Assembly (NCBI GenBank): GCA_016125555.1
Contig: WGLN01000011.1
Location: 248,001-312,000, forward strand
Source of the DNA: Porphyrobacter sp.
GTDB lineage: Bacteria; Pseudomonadota; Alphaproteobacteria; Sphingomonadales; Sphingomonadaceae
Direction of reading: 5' to 3'
Length of the DNA stretch: 64,000 nucleotides
The stretch's first letter is position 1. The number at the start of each line of letters is the position of its first letter. The notes under the pieces are model-generated. The model was not told the DNA's origin. It did no database searches and saw nothing but the letters and a program-made list of their open reading frames with translations. Below, in pieces: positions 30,052 to 39,412 of the stretch. Both the position numbers and the translations under genes were made by a program.

Positions 30052-33000
30052 ATGCCTGAAGCCGGTGCGGCCATCGCCGAAGCCGAGCCGCTCGCCGGGA
30101 GCGGGACCATCCGCAGCCGTGCCGCGTGGGACGCGCAGCGCGCTGCCGCGCTGGCCGATCCCGGGGCGTTCCACGGCGCGATCGCGGCACGCAACATGCA
30201 CTGGTTCGTCGACACCTGCGGCACGGATGGCGCATGGCTGGCACAGGGCGAGGACGGGCGCTGGCACGGCTGGGATGCCGCCACCGCTGCGCCGGTCAGC
30301 CCCGAACTGCCGGGCGACTTCACCCCCTGGCACACCGGTTTCGACGGGTCCGAGCCGCCGCACTGGCGCTGGTTCGTCGGCGCGCGCACCAATGCCGCCT
30401 TCTCCGAACTCGACCGCCACGTCCTCGCCGGGCACGGGGACGAGGCCGCGCTGATCTTCGAGGGAGATCGCTGGGACATGTCCGCGGGCGGCGGCAAGGG
30501 CGCGCCGATCGACTGCTTCACCGTCAGCCGCAAGAAGCTGCTGCTCGAGGTCGCCAAGTGCGCGGTCGCGCTCGAGGCGCTGGGATTGAAGCCCGGCGAC
30601 CGGATGGCATTGAACATGCCGAGCATCGTGCCGCAGATCACCTGGACCGAGGCGGCCAAGCGCATCGGCGTGGTCTACACGGCGGTGTTCGGCGGCTTTT
30701 CCGACAAGACCCTGTCCGATCGCATCGCCGATACGGGCGCGCGGGTGATCGTCACCTCCGACGGCACCTATCGCAACGCGCAGGTCGCAGGCTTCAAGAA
30801 CGCCTACACCGATCCCGCGCTCGACAATTTCGTGCCGGTGACCACCGCGCTCGAAATCCTCTCCGGCCTCGATCTCGAATTGCCGCGGGACGATCACGAG
30901 GTGATCCTTGCCGCGGTGCGCGAGGCGCTCGCCGGCGAGATCACGGTGGACCGTTCGGACGTGATGCGCGGGGTGGGGCGGGCGCTGATCCAGCTCGGCA
31001 GCGAAGGGCGCATCGCCAGCGCCGATGCCGCGCGGGTGCGGATCGCCATCGCCTCGAGTCTCGTCACCCTGCCGCCGCGGGTCGAGGCGGTGATCGTGGT
31101 GCGCCACACCAACCAGAGCGACGTGATCTGGCGCGAGGAACGCGACCGCTGGAGCCACGAGCTGACCGACGCGGCGCTGGTGACGGTGCTGGAGAAGGCG
31201 CGCGGCGCGGGCTTTGCCGTGCACACCGCCGAGGACCTGCTGGCGCTCCCCGATGCCGATTTCGTGCGCGCGATCTGGGCGTCCTCGAAGCCGCTGCCGG
31301 TCGATGCCGATTACCCGATGTTCTTCATCTACACCTCGGGTTCGACCGGCAAGCCCAAGGGCATCGTGCATTCGCACCTCTATGCCGCGGGCATCGCCGA
31401 GACGATGGCGGCGGCCTTCGACGCGCGGCCGGGCAACGTGCTTTACGTGGTCGCCGATCCGGGCTGGATCACCGGGCAGAGCTACCTCATCTGCGCGCCG
31501 CTGATGACGCGGGTCACCTCGGTGGTGTCCGAAGGCTCGCCGGTGTTCCCGCACGCGGGCCGCTTCGCCTCGATGATCGAGCGGCACAAGGTGACGATCT
31601 TCAAGGCGGGGGTGACCTTCCTCAAGTCGGTGATGTCCGACCCGGACAACCTCGCCGACCTCCAGCGTTACGACACGGGCAGCCTGAAGGTCGCGACCTT
31701 CTGCGCCGAGCCGGTCAGCCCTTCCGTGCAGGCCTTCGGGATGGAGCACGTGTGCCCGCGCTACATCAACTCCTACTGGGCGACCGAGCACGGCGGGATC
31801 GCCTGGACGCACATGGCCGGGAACGAGGACTTTGCGCTGCGCGCCGATGCCCATGCCTATCCGCTGCCGTGGATCCTCGGCGACGTATGGGTCGAGGATG
31901 CCGAGGGGCAGGCGGCCGACGTTCCCTTCGCGCGGGCCGATGACGGCGGGGTGCCGTGGCGGCGGGCGGCAACGGGCGAGAAGGGCGAGATCGTGATCGC
32001 CGCGCCCTATCCCTATCTCGCCCGCACCATCTGGGGCGACATCGCCGGCTTCAAGGTCGCGGACGGCCGCGTGAACCCCGCTTGGCGCGGCGATGCGGCC
32101 CGCTGGGAGGAAGGCTACTGGCGGCGCTGGAAGGGCGCCTGGGCCTATACCCAGGGCGATTTCGCGATCCGCCACGATGACGGCTCCTTCTCGCTCCACG
32201 GGCGCTCGGACGACGTCATCAACGTCTCGGGCCACCGCATGGGCACCGAGGAGATCGAAGGCGCGGTGCTGCGCGACAAGGCGCTCCATCCCGATAGCCC
32301 GGTGGGCAACGTGCTGGTGGTCGGCACCCCGCACCGCGAGAAGGGGCTGACCCCGCTCGCCTTCGTGGTGCCCGCGCCGGGCCGCAAGCTGACCATCGAG
32401 GACAAGCGCCGCCTTGCCGATCTCGTGCGCACCGAGAAAGGCGCGGTCGCGGTGCCCGCCGACTTCATCGAGGTCAGCCAGTTCCCCGAGACCCGCAGCG
32501 GCAAATACATGCGCCGCATGGTCCGCGCGCTGGTGGTGGGCGAGGATGTCGGCGATGTCACGACCCTGCGCAATCCCGAGGCGCTCGACGAATTGCGCAC
32601 GGTCATCGCCGATTGGCAGAGGAAACAGCGCCTTTCCGATGAACAGGCGCTGTTCGACCGGCACCGCTATTTCCTCGTGCAGTACAACACGCTTGCGAAG
32701 GACAAGCAGGTGGCGACCGTCACCGTCACCAATCCGCCGGTCAATGCGCTGAACGAACGCGCGATCGACGAGCTGGTGCTGGTGACCGATTACCTCGCGC
32801 GCGACGAGAAGGTCGCGGCAGTGGTGTTCACGGGGCAGGGCACCTCCTCCTTCGTCGCAGGGGCGGACATCCGCCAGATGCTCGAGGAAATCCACTCGGT
32901 CGAGGAAGCGATGGTGCTCCCCGGCAATGCGCATCTCGCCTTCCGCACCATCGAGCGGATGAACAAGCCGTGCATCGCCGCGGTGCAGGGCGTGGCGCTG

Positions 33001-35553
33001 GGCGGGGGGATGGAGTTCGCGCTCGCCTGCCATTACCGCATCGCCGAGCCGACCGCGCGTTTCGGCCAGCCCGAAATCCGCCTGCGGCTGCTCCCCGGCT
33101 ACGGCGGCACCCAGCGCCTGCCGCGCCTCTTGATCGACCGCCGCGGAGAGGAAGGGCTGCGCGATGCGATGGACCTGATCCTCGGCGGGCGCAGCATCGA
33201 TGCGCATAGGGCGAGCGCAATCGGCGTGGTTGAGGAACTGGTGAGCGGCGCGCATGATGCGCTGGCGCATGCCCATGCGGCGGTGCGCGACTACGTCAAG
33301 CACGGCGAGGCGAGCGCGCTCGGCAAGGCTTTCGCCGAACGGCGCGCGGCGGTCTCGCGCTGGGACGAAGCCGCCGACATTTCGCTCGACGCCGTGATGG
33401 AGGACGCCTTCCTCCAGCGCGTGCTGCGCCAGCTCGACTGGGCCGGGCGCGGCAAGGCCGGCGCGCGCGCGCTCGAGGCGGTGCGCAGCGGGCTCGAACA
33501 GGGCTTCACCCAAGGGCTGACCCGCGAGGCACGGCTGTTTGCGGAAGCCATTGTCGATCCCGAAGGCGGCAAGACCGGCATCCGCCAGTTCATCGACAAG
33601 GTGGCGCCTCCGCTCCCGGTGCGCCGCGACGGGGTGTGGGACTATGCCGAACACGAGGCGCAAGCAAAGGCGCTCGAGGAGGCGGGCGAGTTGCTGCCGC
33701 TCGGCGCGCCCTTCTATCCCGGCGTCACCCCGATCCCGCCGCATCAGTATGCCTTCGGCATCGCCCGCGATCCCGACACGGGCGAGCCGCGCTTCGGCCC
33801 TCCGGCGAGCCACGAGAAGGAGCTGATCGTCAAGGTGCCCGAGCCCGCCGCCAACGAGGCGCTGCTCTACATGCTGACCAGCGAGGTCAACTTCAACGAC
33901 ATCTGGGCGCTGACCGGCATCCCCGTCTCGCCCTTCGATGCGCACGAGGAGGACGTGCAGGTCACCGGATCGGGCGGGATCGCGCTGGTCGCCGCGCTCG
34001 GGAGCGAGACCCGCGCGCAGGGGCGGATCAAGGTTGGCGATCTCGTCACCGTGTATTCGGGGACGAACGACCTGCTTTCGCCGATGGTCGGCAATGACCC
34101 GATGTATGCCGATTTCGCGATCCAGGGCTACGAGACCGAAACCGGCAGCCATGCCCAGTTCCTCGCCGTGCAGGCGCCGCAGATGCACAAGCTGCCGCCC
34201 GACCTGACGCTCGAACAGGCGGGCAGCTACGTCCTCAACCTCGGCACCATCGCGCGCTGCCTGTTCACCACGCTGCAGATCCAGCCGGGCCGCACGCTGT
34301 TCGTCGAGGGCGCGGCGACCGGGACCGGGCTCGACGCGCTGCGCTCCTCGGTGCGCACGGGCTTGCAGGTGACGGGCCTCGTGTCCTCGCAGGAACGTGC
34401 CGATTTCGTCACCGGCGTGCAGGGCGCGCACGCGGCGCTCAACCGCAAGGATGCGCGCTTCGCCGATCTCTACACCGTGGTGCCGGAGGAGGCGGAGGAG
34501 GCCCGGAAGTGGGAAGCCGCGGGCGAACCGCTGGTCGAGGAATACCGGCGGCTCAACGGCGGCAAGCTCGCCGATTACGTCGTCAGCCATGCGGGCGAGA
34601 CCGCTTTCCCGCGCTCGTTCCAACTGCTTGCGGAGAACGGCACGCTGGCCTTCTACGGGGCATCCTCGGGCTACCACTTCAGCTTCATGGGCAAGCCCGG
34701 CACGGCCTCTCCGGAAGAGATGCTGCGCCGCGCATCCTTGCGCGGCGGCGAGGCGGTGCTGATCTTCTACGGGCCGGGCAGCAAGGAGTTGCTCGACGAG
34801 ACCGGCCTCGAAATGATCGAGGCGGCGCGGCGCTTCAACGCCCGCTCGGTCATCGCCACCACCACCGACGGGCAGCGCGAGTTCCTGCAATCGCTGGGGC
34901 TCGAGGAGGCGATCGAGGGGATTGTCAGCCTCGAAGCGCTCAAGCGGCGCGAGGGCGCGAACTTCCTGTGGCCCGACACCATGCCGCGCCTGCCCGATGC
35001 CAAGGCCGATATCGAGGTCTTCAAGGCGGCGGTGCGCGACTATCAGGACCGGGTGATGAAGCCCTTCGGCTCGGCGGTGGGGCGCATTCTGCGCTCGCCC
35101 GACAACCCGCGCGGCAGCCCCGATCTGGTGTTCGAGCGCGCCGGGCAGGACACGCTCGGCATCTCGACCTCGCTGGTCAAGCCCTTCACCGGCCGCGTGA
35201 TTTTCTCGGAAGACCTCAGCGGGTGCCGCTTCACCTTCTACGCCCCGCAGGTCTGGACCCGCCAGCGCCGCATCTACATGCCCACCGCGCAGATCTTCGG
35301 CACGCACCTGTGCAACGCCTACGAGGTCGCGCGGATGAACGACATGATCGCCGCCGGCCTGCTCGAGGTGACCGAGCCGCAGGTGGTGCCGTGGGAGGGC
35401 CTGCCGGAAGCGCACCAGGCGATGTGGGAGAACCGCCACAAGGGCTCCACCTACGTGGTCAACCATGCCCTGCCGGAAATGGGGCTGAGGAGCCGCGATG
35501 CGCTGCTCGAGGCCTGGGCGGCTGCCGAAGCGATCGAGGCCGGGGAACAATAA
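30052..35553 (+). CDS. pcs: Trifunctional propionyl-CoA synthase
   Basis: Converts 3-hydroxypropionate, CoA, ATP and NADPH to propionyl-CoA by three fused activities. The 1833-residue protein reads in order: an acyl-CoA synthetase (about 1-870; ATP loop Y-T-S-G-S-T-G-K-P-K-G at about 427-437 and the A10-type lysine 818 in T-R-S-G-K-Y-M-R-R), an enoyl-CoA hydratase (about 883-1180; G-G-G-M-E with Glu 988 and a second Glu 1008, spaced like the two catalytic glutamates of crotonase), and a medium-chain dehydrogenase/reductase (about 1216-1833; acrylyl-CoA reductase). Size and order match Chloroflexus Pcs and the Erythrobacter enzyme. It precedes mcr and accA on the same strand. The ATG at 30052 follows GGAGGA. 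Confidence 0.94.
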   Translation: MPEAGAAIAEAEPLAGSGTIRSRAAWDAQRAAALADPGAFHGAIAARNMHWFVDTCGTDGAWLAQGEDGRWHGWDAATAAPVSPELPGDFTPWHTGFDGSEPPHWRWFVGARTNAAFSELDRHVLAGHGDEAALIFEGDRWDMSAGGGKGAPIDCFTVSRKKLLLEVAKCAVALEALGLKPGDRMALNMPSIVPQITWTEAAKRIGVVYTAVFGGFSDKTLSDRIADTGARVIVTSDGTYRNAQVAGFKNAYTDPALDNFVPVTTALEILSGLDLELPRDDHEVILAAVREALAGEITVDRSDVMRGVGRALIQLGSEGRIASADAARVRIAIASSLVTLPPRVEAVIVVRHTNQSDVIWREERDRWSHELTDAALVTVLEKARGAGFAVHTAEDLLALPDADFVRAIWASSKPLPVDADYPMFFIYTSGSTGKPKGIVHSHLYAAGIAETMAAAFDARPGNVLYVVADPGWITGQSYLICAPLMTRVTSVVSEGSPVFPHAGRFASMIERHKVTIFKAGVTFLKSVMSDPDNLADLQRYDTGSLKVATFCAEPVSPSVQAFGMEHVCPRYINSYWATEHGGIAWTHMAGNEDFALRADAHAYPLPWILGDVWVEDAEGQAADVPFARADDGGVPWRRAATGEKGEIVIAAPYPYLARTIWGDIAGFKVADGRVNPAWRGDAARWEEGYWRRWKGAWAYTQGDFAIRHDDGSFSLHGRSDDVINVSGHRMGTEEIEGAVLRDKALHPDSPVGNVLVVGTPHREKGLTPLAFVVPAPGRKLTIEDKRRLADLVRTEKGAVAVPADFIEVSQFPETRSGKYMRRMVRALVVGEDVGDVTTLRNPEALDELRTVIADWQRKQRLSDEQALFDRHRYFLVQYNTLAKDKQVATVTVTNPPVNALNERAIDELVLVTDYLARDEKVAAVVFTGQGTSSFVAGADIRQMLEEIHSVEEAMVLPGNAHLAFRTIERMNKPCIAAVQGVALGGGMEFALACHYRIAEPTARFGQPEIRLRLLPGYGGTQRLPRLLIDRRGEEGLRDAMDLILGGRSIDAHRASAIGVVEELVSGAHDALAHAHAAVRDYVKHGEASALGKAFAERRAAVSRWDEAADISLDAVMEDAFLQRVLRQLDWAGRGKAGARALEAVRSGLEQGFTQGLTREARLFAEAIVDPEGGKTGIRQFIDKVAPPLPVRRDGVWDYAEHEAQAKALEEAGELLPLGAPFYPGVTPIPPHQYAFGIARDPDTGEPRFGPPASHEKELIVKVPEPAANEALLYMLTSEVNFNDIWALTGIPVSPFDAHEEDVQVTGSGGIALVAALGSETRAQGRIKVGDLVTVYSGTNDLLSPMVGNDPMYADFAIQGYETETGSHAQFLAVQAPQMHKLPPDLTLEQAGSYVLNLGTIARCLFTTLQIQPGRTLFVEGAATGTGLDALRSSVRTGLQVTGLVSSQERADFVTGVQGAHAALNRKDARFADLYTVVPEEAEEARKWEAAGEPLVEEYRRLNGGKLADYVVSHAGETAFPRSFQLLAENGTLAFYGASSGYHFSFMGKPGTASPEEMLRRASLRGGEAVLIFYGPGSKELLDETGLEMIEAARRFNARSVIATTTDGQREFLQSLGLEEAIEGIVSLEALKRREGANFLWPDTMPRLPDAKADIEVFKAAVRDYQDRVMKPFGSAVGRILRSPDNPRGSPDLVFERAGQDTLGISTSLVKPFTGRVIFSEDLSGCRFTFYAPQVWTRQRRIYMPTAQIFGTHLCNAYEVARMNDMIAAGLLEVTEPQVVPWEGLPEAHQAMWENRHKGSTYVVNHALPEMGLRSRDALLEAWAAAEAIEAGEQ

Positions 35554-35665
35554 AGCGCATCCGGGCGTTGCGATTTTTGAAACGTTCGAATCTCTCCTCC
35601 CCAGGGTTTGAACGAAGCGCAAAGCGAAGCCCCGCTTCGCTGCAATTTTCGTGAGGAGAGAGCGA

Positions 35666-38600
35666 ATGGCCCCGAAGACGTCGAAGACTGCGCCCCGGTC
35701 CAAAGCCGCCGCGCCCGCACCTGCGCTGCAGGGCGATGTCGCGGGCCGCCTCGCGGGGAAGATCGCGGTGATCACCGGCGCGGCGGGCAATCTCGGCGGC
35801 CATATCGCCGCGCACTATCTTGCAGAAGGCGCAACGGTCGTGATGACGGGGCGCACGCCCGAACGCACCGATGCGGCCGCCAAGTCGCTCATCGAGGCGA
35901 CCGGCGCAGACCCTTCGCGCGTTGCCACGGTGGCGCTCGACGGGGGCGACATCGCCTCGGTCCGCAGCGCGATCAACGAGGTGGTGAAACGCTTCGGGCG
36001 GATCGACATTCTGGTCAACAATGCCGGCAGCGCCGGGCCCAAGCAGCCGATCGAGAACCTGCCGCTGTCGGCGGAGGAACTCGCTAGCTTGCAGAAGCAG
36101 GGCAGCACCGATGGCGAGACCGTACCGCAAGCGCTCCGCAACATCTTCGCGGTCGCCTGGAACCTCGCGCGCACCGCCGCGCCGCACATTCCCGAGGGCG
36201 GTTCGATCATCAATGTTTCGACGATCTTCAGCCGGACGCCCTACTATGCCCGCGCGGCCTATGTCGTGCCCAAGGCGGCGATGAATGCGTGGAGCCGGGA
36301 ACTCAGCCTCGAACTCGGGCCGAGGGGCATCCGCGTCAACCTCGTCTATCCCGGCCCGATCGAGAGCGAGCGCATCCGCTCGGTCTTCGCCGCGATGGAC
36401 AAGGCGCGCGGCGACGCGGCGGGCACCACCGCCACCCAGTTCTTCGACATGATGAGCCTCGAACGCGCCACCGGCGGGAACGAGAAAGCCAAGACCTTCC
36501 CCACGCCCACCGACATCGCCACCACTTGCGTGTTCCTCGGCTCGGAGGAGAGCGCGGCTTATAATGGCCATGATTTCGAGGTCACCCACGGGATGACCGT
36601 GAGGAAGGAGGAACGCTCCACCTACCTCGCGCGGCCGACGATGCGCTCGATGGACGGCACCGGCCTCGCGGTGCTGATCGCCGCGGGCAACGACTGGGAG
36701 GAGGCGCTCGAGATCGCGCAGGTGCAGCTGGCCTGCGGGGCCGAGGTGGTGCTCGGCCTGCCGCGCGCCGCCGACGTGGCGATTGCCGAAAAACGCTGCA
36801 AGGCACTGGGCCTGACCGAGGGGCTCTCGATCATCCGCTTCAGCCGCAAGGATGCGGCCGGGATGGAGGCCGCGCTCGAGGAATACACCGCCAAAGGCAC
36901 GCCGATCAGCGGGGCGCTGTTCTTCCCGGCGCTGGGTGCAGGCGAATTGTCGGGTGCGCTTACCGAGGCCGACGACAGCGTGGTCGAGGCGCTGATGGAT
37001 GCCGAACTCGCCGGCAACATGGCGCTCGCGCGCACCATGAGCCGTTACTGGAAGCGGCACGACAACCTGCTCCAGCCGCCGCGCTTCGTCTTCGTCAGCC
37101 ATGCGAGCGACGGCAAGGGCGACGTCTACGGCCATATCCTGCGCGCCGCGACCGAACAGCTGATCCGCATCTGGCGCGACGAGAGCGAGATCGACACCGC
37201 CCACGGCCGTCGTCGGCAAGCGGAGTGGGGCAACCAGATCGTGCGCTTCACCAATACCGAGGCCGAGAACATCCGCTTCACCGCGGGCCACGCGGCGCGC
37301 ATCCTGCTGAAGGAGAGCAAGCTCGGCGAGATCACGCTCTATGTCCCGTCCAACATCGGCGAGGCGACGGGTGCCCGCAAGGCCATGCCGGGGTTCAGCG
37401 AGAACATCACCGGGCTGCACCTCGGCAAGGTTGCGCTGATCACCGGCGGCTCGGCGGGCATCGGCGGGCAGGTGGCGCGCCTGCTGGCGCTGGCAGGCGG
37501 CAAGGTGATGATGGTCGCCCGGCGCGAAAGCGAACTGGCGGTCGCGCGGGCGCGGATCGTCTCCGAGCTCGAGGATATCGGCTTCGCGGGTGTCGAGCGC
37601 AGGGTGCAGACCCTCGCCAATGTCGATGTCAGCAATTTCGAGAGCCTGAAAGGTGCCGTCGATGCGACATTGAAGGCCTTCGGACGGATCGACTATCTCA
37701 TCAACAATGCCGGGGTCGCCGGGGCGGAGGACATGGTCGTCGACATGGGGGTCGATGCCTGGAACTACACGCTCGATGCGAACCTCGTGTCGAACTACTT
37801 CCTGATGCACCACGTCGCGCCGCTGATGAAGGCGCAAGGCTCGGGCTACATCCTCAACGTCTCGTCCTATTTCGGCGGGGAGAAATATCTCGCGGTCGCC
37901 TATCCCAACCGCGCCGATTACGCCGTGTCCAAAGCCGGGCAGCGCGCGATGGTCGAAAGCATGGCGCGCTATCTGGGGCCCGAGGTGCAGTTCAACGCCA
38001 TCGCGCCGGGTCCGGTCGACGGCGACCGCCTCTCGGGCACCGGCGGCAAGCCCGGGCTGTTCGAGCGGCGCGGCAAGCTGATCCTCGAGAACAAGCGGCT
38101 GAACGCCGTCCACGCCGCCGCGATCAAGGCGATCCGGCGCGGGGTGCGGGTCGAGGCGGTGCTTGCGCGGCTGGCGCGCAACGACACCGTCAAGATGAGC
38201 CACGACACCAACAACCCGCGCGAATTGCGCGAGTTGGCGCTGGCCTGCGCGCGCGAGGGCGACGGGACCTGCACCTGGGACCAGTATCTGCTCACCCCGC
38301 CGATCGCCGCCGCGCTGGTTGCGCGCCTCAGGCAGGCGGGCCTGTTCCTCGACGCGCCCGAATGGTCGGAGCGCCCGGTCGACGAGGACGGCGACTGGCT
38401 GCTGCGCGTCCCGCCCGAGGATGCGCCCTTCCTTCCCGCCGATCGCATCGCGGCCGAGGCGAACAAGGTCGGCAGCGGCGTGCTCTCCAAGCTCTATCTC
38501 GGCAAGATGCCGACCGAGCACGACGTCGCGCAGGCGACGGTGTTCTTCCTCGCCGACCGCGCCGTCTCGGGCGAGACCTTCATGCCCTCGGGGGGCCTGA

Positions 38601-39382
38601 GCGTTGAACGCTCCACCACCGAGCGCGAGCTGTTCGGCAGCCCCAAGCAGGAGCGCATCGACCAGATGCGGGGCAAGACGGTGTGGCTGATCGGCGAGCA
38701 CCTCGCCGATTACCTCGCCGAGACCGCGCGCGCCTTCATCGAGGATTGCCAGGCGGCCCATGTGGTGCTCATCACCCGCACCGCCGAGGCTTTCGAGGCG
38801 ATCAAGGCGCAGCTCGAACCCGACACCGCCGAGGCGCTGACCTCGCTGGTCAAGAGCACCGACATCGAGGCCGCGATGGACGAGGCGCTGATGGCCTGGG
38901 GCAAGCCCACCACCATCCTCTCGACACCCATGTCGGCGCTGCCGGGCAAGCTGTTCGAGAGCGACGATCCGCTCACCCCCGATGCGTTCCGCACGTTGGT
39001 CGCCGACAATCTGACCCATCATTTCCGCGTCAGCCGCCGCGCCTCGCTCTACGACGACTGCCAGCTGGTGCTGACCAGCCCCGACGTGCCGATGGGCGAT
39101 CGTAGCCCGGCCTTCGCGCTGGCCAATTTCATCAAGACCACGCTCCACGCCTTCACCGCGACGCTTGCCGTGGAGAACGAGCGGCTGGTGCATGATGTCC
39201 CCGTCAACCAGATCAACCTCACCCGCCGCGTCCAGTCGGAGGAGCCGCGCGATCTCGACGAGCATCTCGAGGAGGTGCGGCGCTTCGCCCGCGCGGTGCT
39301 GCTGCTCGGCGCGCCGCTGCCCGATGCCGAGGATTCGCGTTACCGTGCGCGCATCTATCGCGGCATGTCGATGACCGTCTGA
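35666..39382 (+). CDS. mcr: Bifunctional malonyl-CoA reductase (tandem SDR)
   Basis: Reduces malonyl-CoA to 3-hydroxypropionate with two NADPH through malonate semialdehyde. The 1238-residue protein has two SDR halves. The N-terminal half (about 1-560) has T-G-A-A-G-N-L-G (37-44), N-N-A-G and the Y-V-V-P-K catalytic pair (Tyr 199, Lys 203); by analogy to Chloroflexus Mcr it reduces malonate semialdehyde. The C-terminal half has T-G-G-S-A-G-I-G (593-600), N-N-A-G and Y-A-V-S-K (Tyr 752, Lys 756), and should perform the first, CoA-releasing reduction. Total length matches the Chloroflexus enzyme (about 1219). I chose the ATG at 35666 with GAGGAGAG upstream; a GTG at 35651 overlaps that ribosome site. 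Confidence 0.94.
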   Translation: MAPKTSKTAPRSKAAAPAPALQGDVAGRLAGKIAVITGAAGNLGGHIAAHYLAEGATVVMTGRTPERTDAAAKSLIEATGADPSRVATVALDGGDIASVRSAINEVVKRFGRIDILVNNAGSAGPKQPIENLPLSAEELASLQKQGSTDGETVPQALRNIFAVAWNLARTAAPHIPEGGSIINVSTIFSRTPYYARAAYVVPKAAMNAWSRELSLELGPRGIRVNLVYPGPIESERIRSVFAAMDKARGDAAGTTATQFFDMMSLERATGGNEKAKTFPTPTDIATTCVFLGSEESAAYNGHDFEVTHGMTVRKEERSTYLARPTMRSMDGTGLAVLIAAGNDWEEALEIAQVQLACGAEVVLGLPRAADVAIAEKRCKALGLTEGLSIIRFSRKDAAGMEAALEEYTAKGTPISGALFFPALGAGELSGALTEADDSVVEALMDAELAGNMALARTMSRYWKRHDNLLQPPRFVFVSHASDGKGDVYGHILRAATEQLIRIWRDESEIDTAHGRRRQAEWGNQIVRFTNTEAENIRFTAGHAARILLKESKLGEITLYVPSNIGEATGARKAMPGFSENITGLHLGKVALITGGSAGIGGQVARLLALAGGKVMMVARRESELAVARARIVSELEDIGFAGVERRVQTLANVDVSNFESLKGAVDATLKAFGRIDYLINNAGVAGAEDMVVDMGVDAWNYTLDANLVSNYFLMHHVAPLMKAQGSGYILNVSSYFGGEKYLAVAYPNRADYAVSKAGQRAMVESMARYLGPEVQFNAIAPGPVDGDRLSGTGGKPGLFERRGKLILENKRLNAVHAAAIKAIRRGVRVEAVLARLARNDTVKMSHDTNNPRELRELALACAREGDGTCTWDQYLLTPPIAAALVARLRQAGLFLDAPEWSERPVDEDGDWLLRVPPEDAPFLPADRIAAEANKVGSGVLSKLYLGKMPTEHDVAQATVFFLADRAVSGETFMPSGGLSVERSTTERELFGSPKQERIDQMRGKTVWLIGEHLADYLAETARAFIEDCQAAHVVLITRTAEAFEAIKAQLEPDTAEALTSLVKSTDIEAAMDEALMAWGKPTTILSTPMSALPGKLFESDDPLTPDAFRTLVADNLTHHFRVSRRASLYDDCQLVLTSPDVPMGDRSPAFALANFIKTTLHAFTATLAVENERLVHDVPVNQINLTRRVQSEEPRDLDEHLEEVRRFARAVLLLGAPLPDAEDSRYRARIYRGMSMTV

Positions 39383-39412
39383 GCGGGTGCGGATCGTGAG
39401 GACCGGGGTAAC

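Noticed and set aside
29869..35790. Very long open frame on the minus strand opposite pcs (about 1970 codons)
   Set aside because: It is the mirror of a GC-rich coding sequence; its translation is Arg/His/Gly-rich without domains, while the plus strand encodes the full propionyl-CoA synthase.
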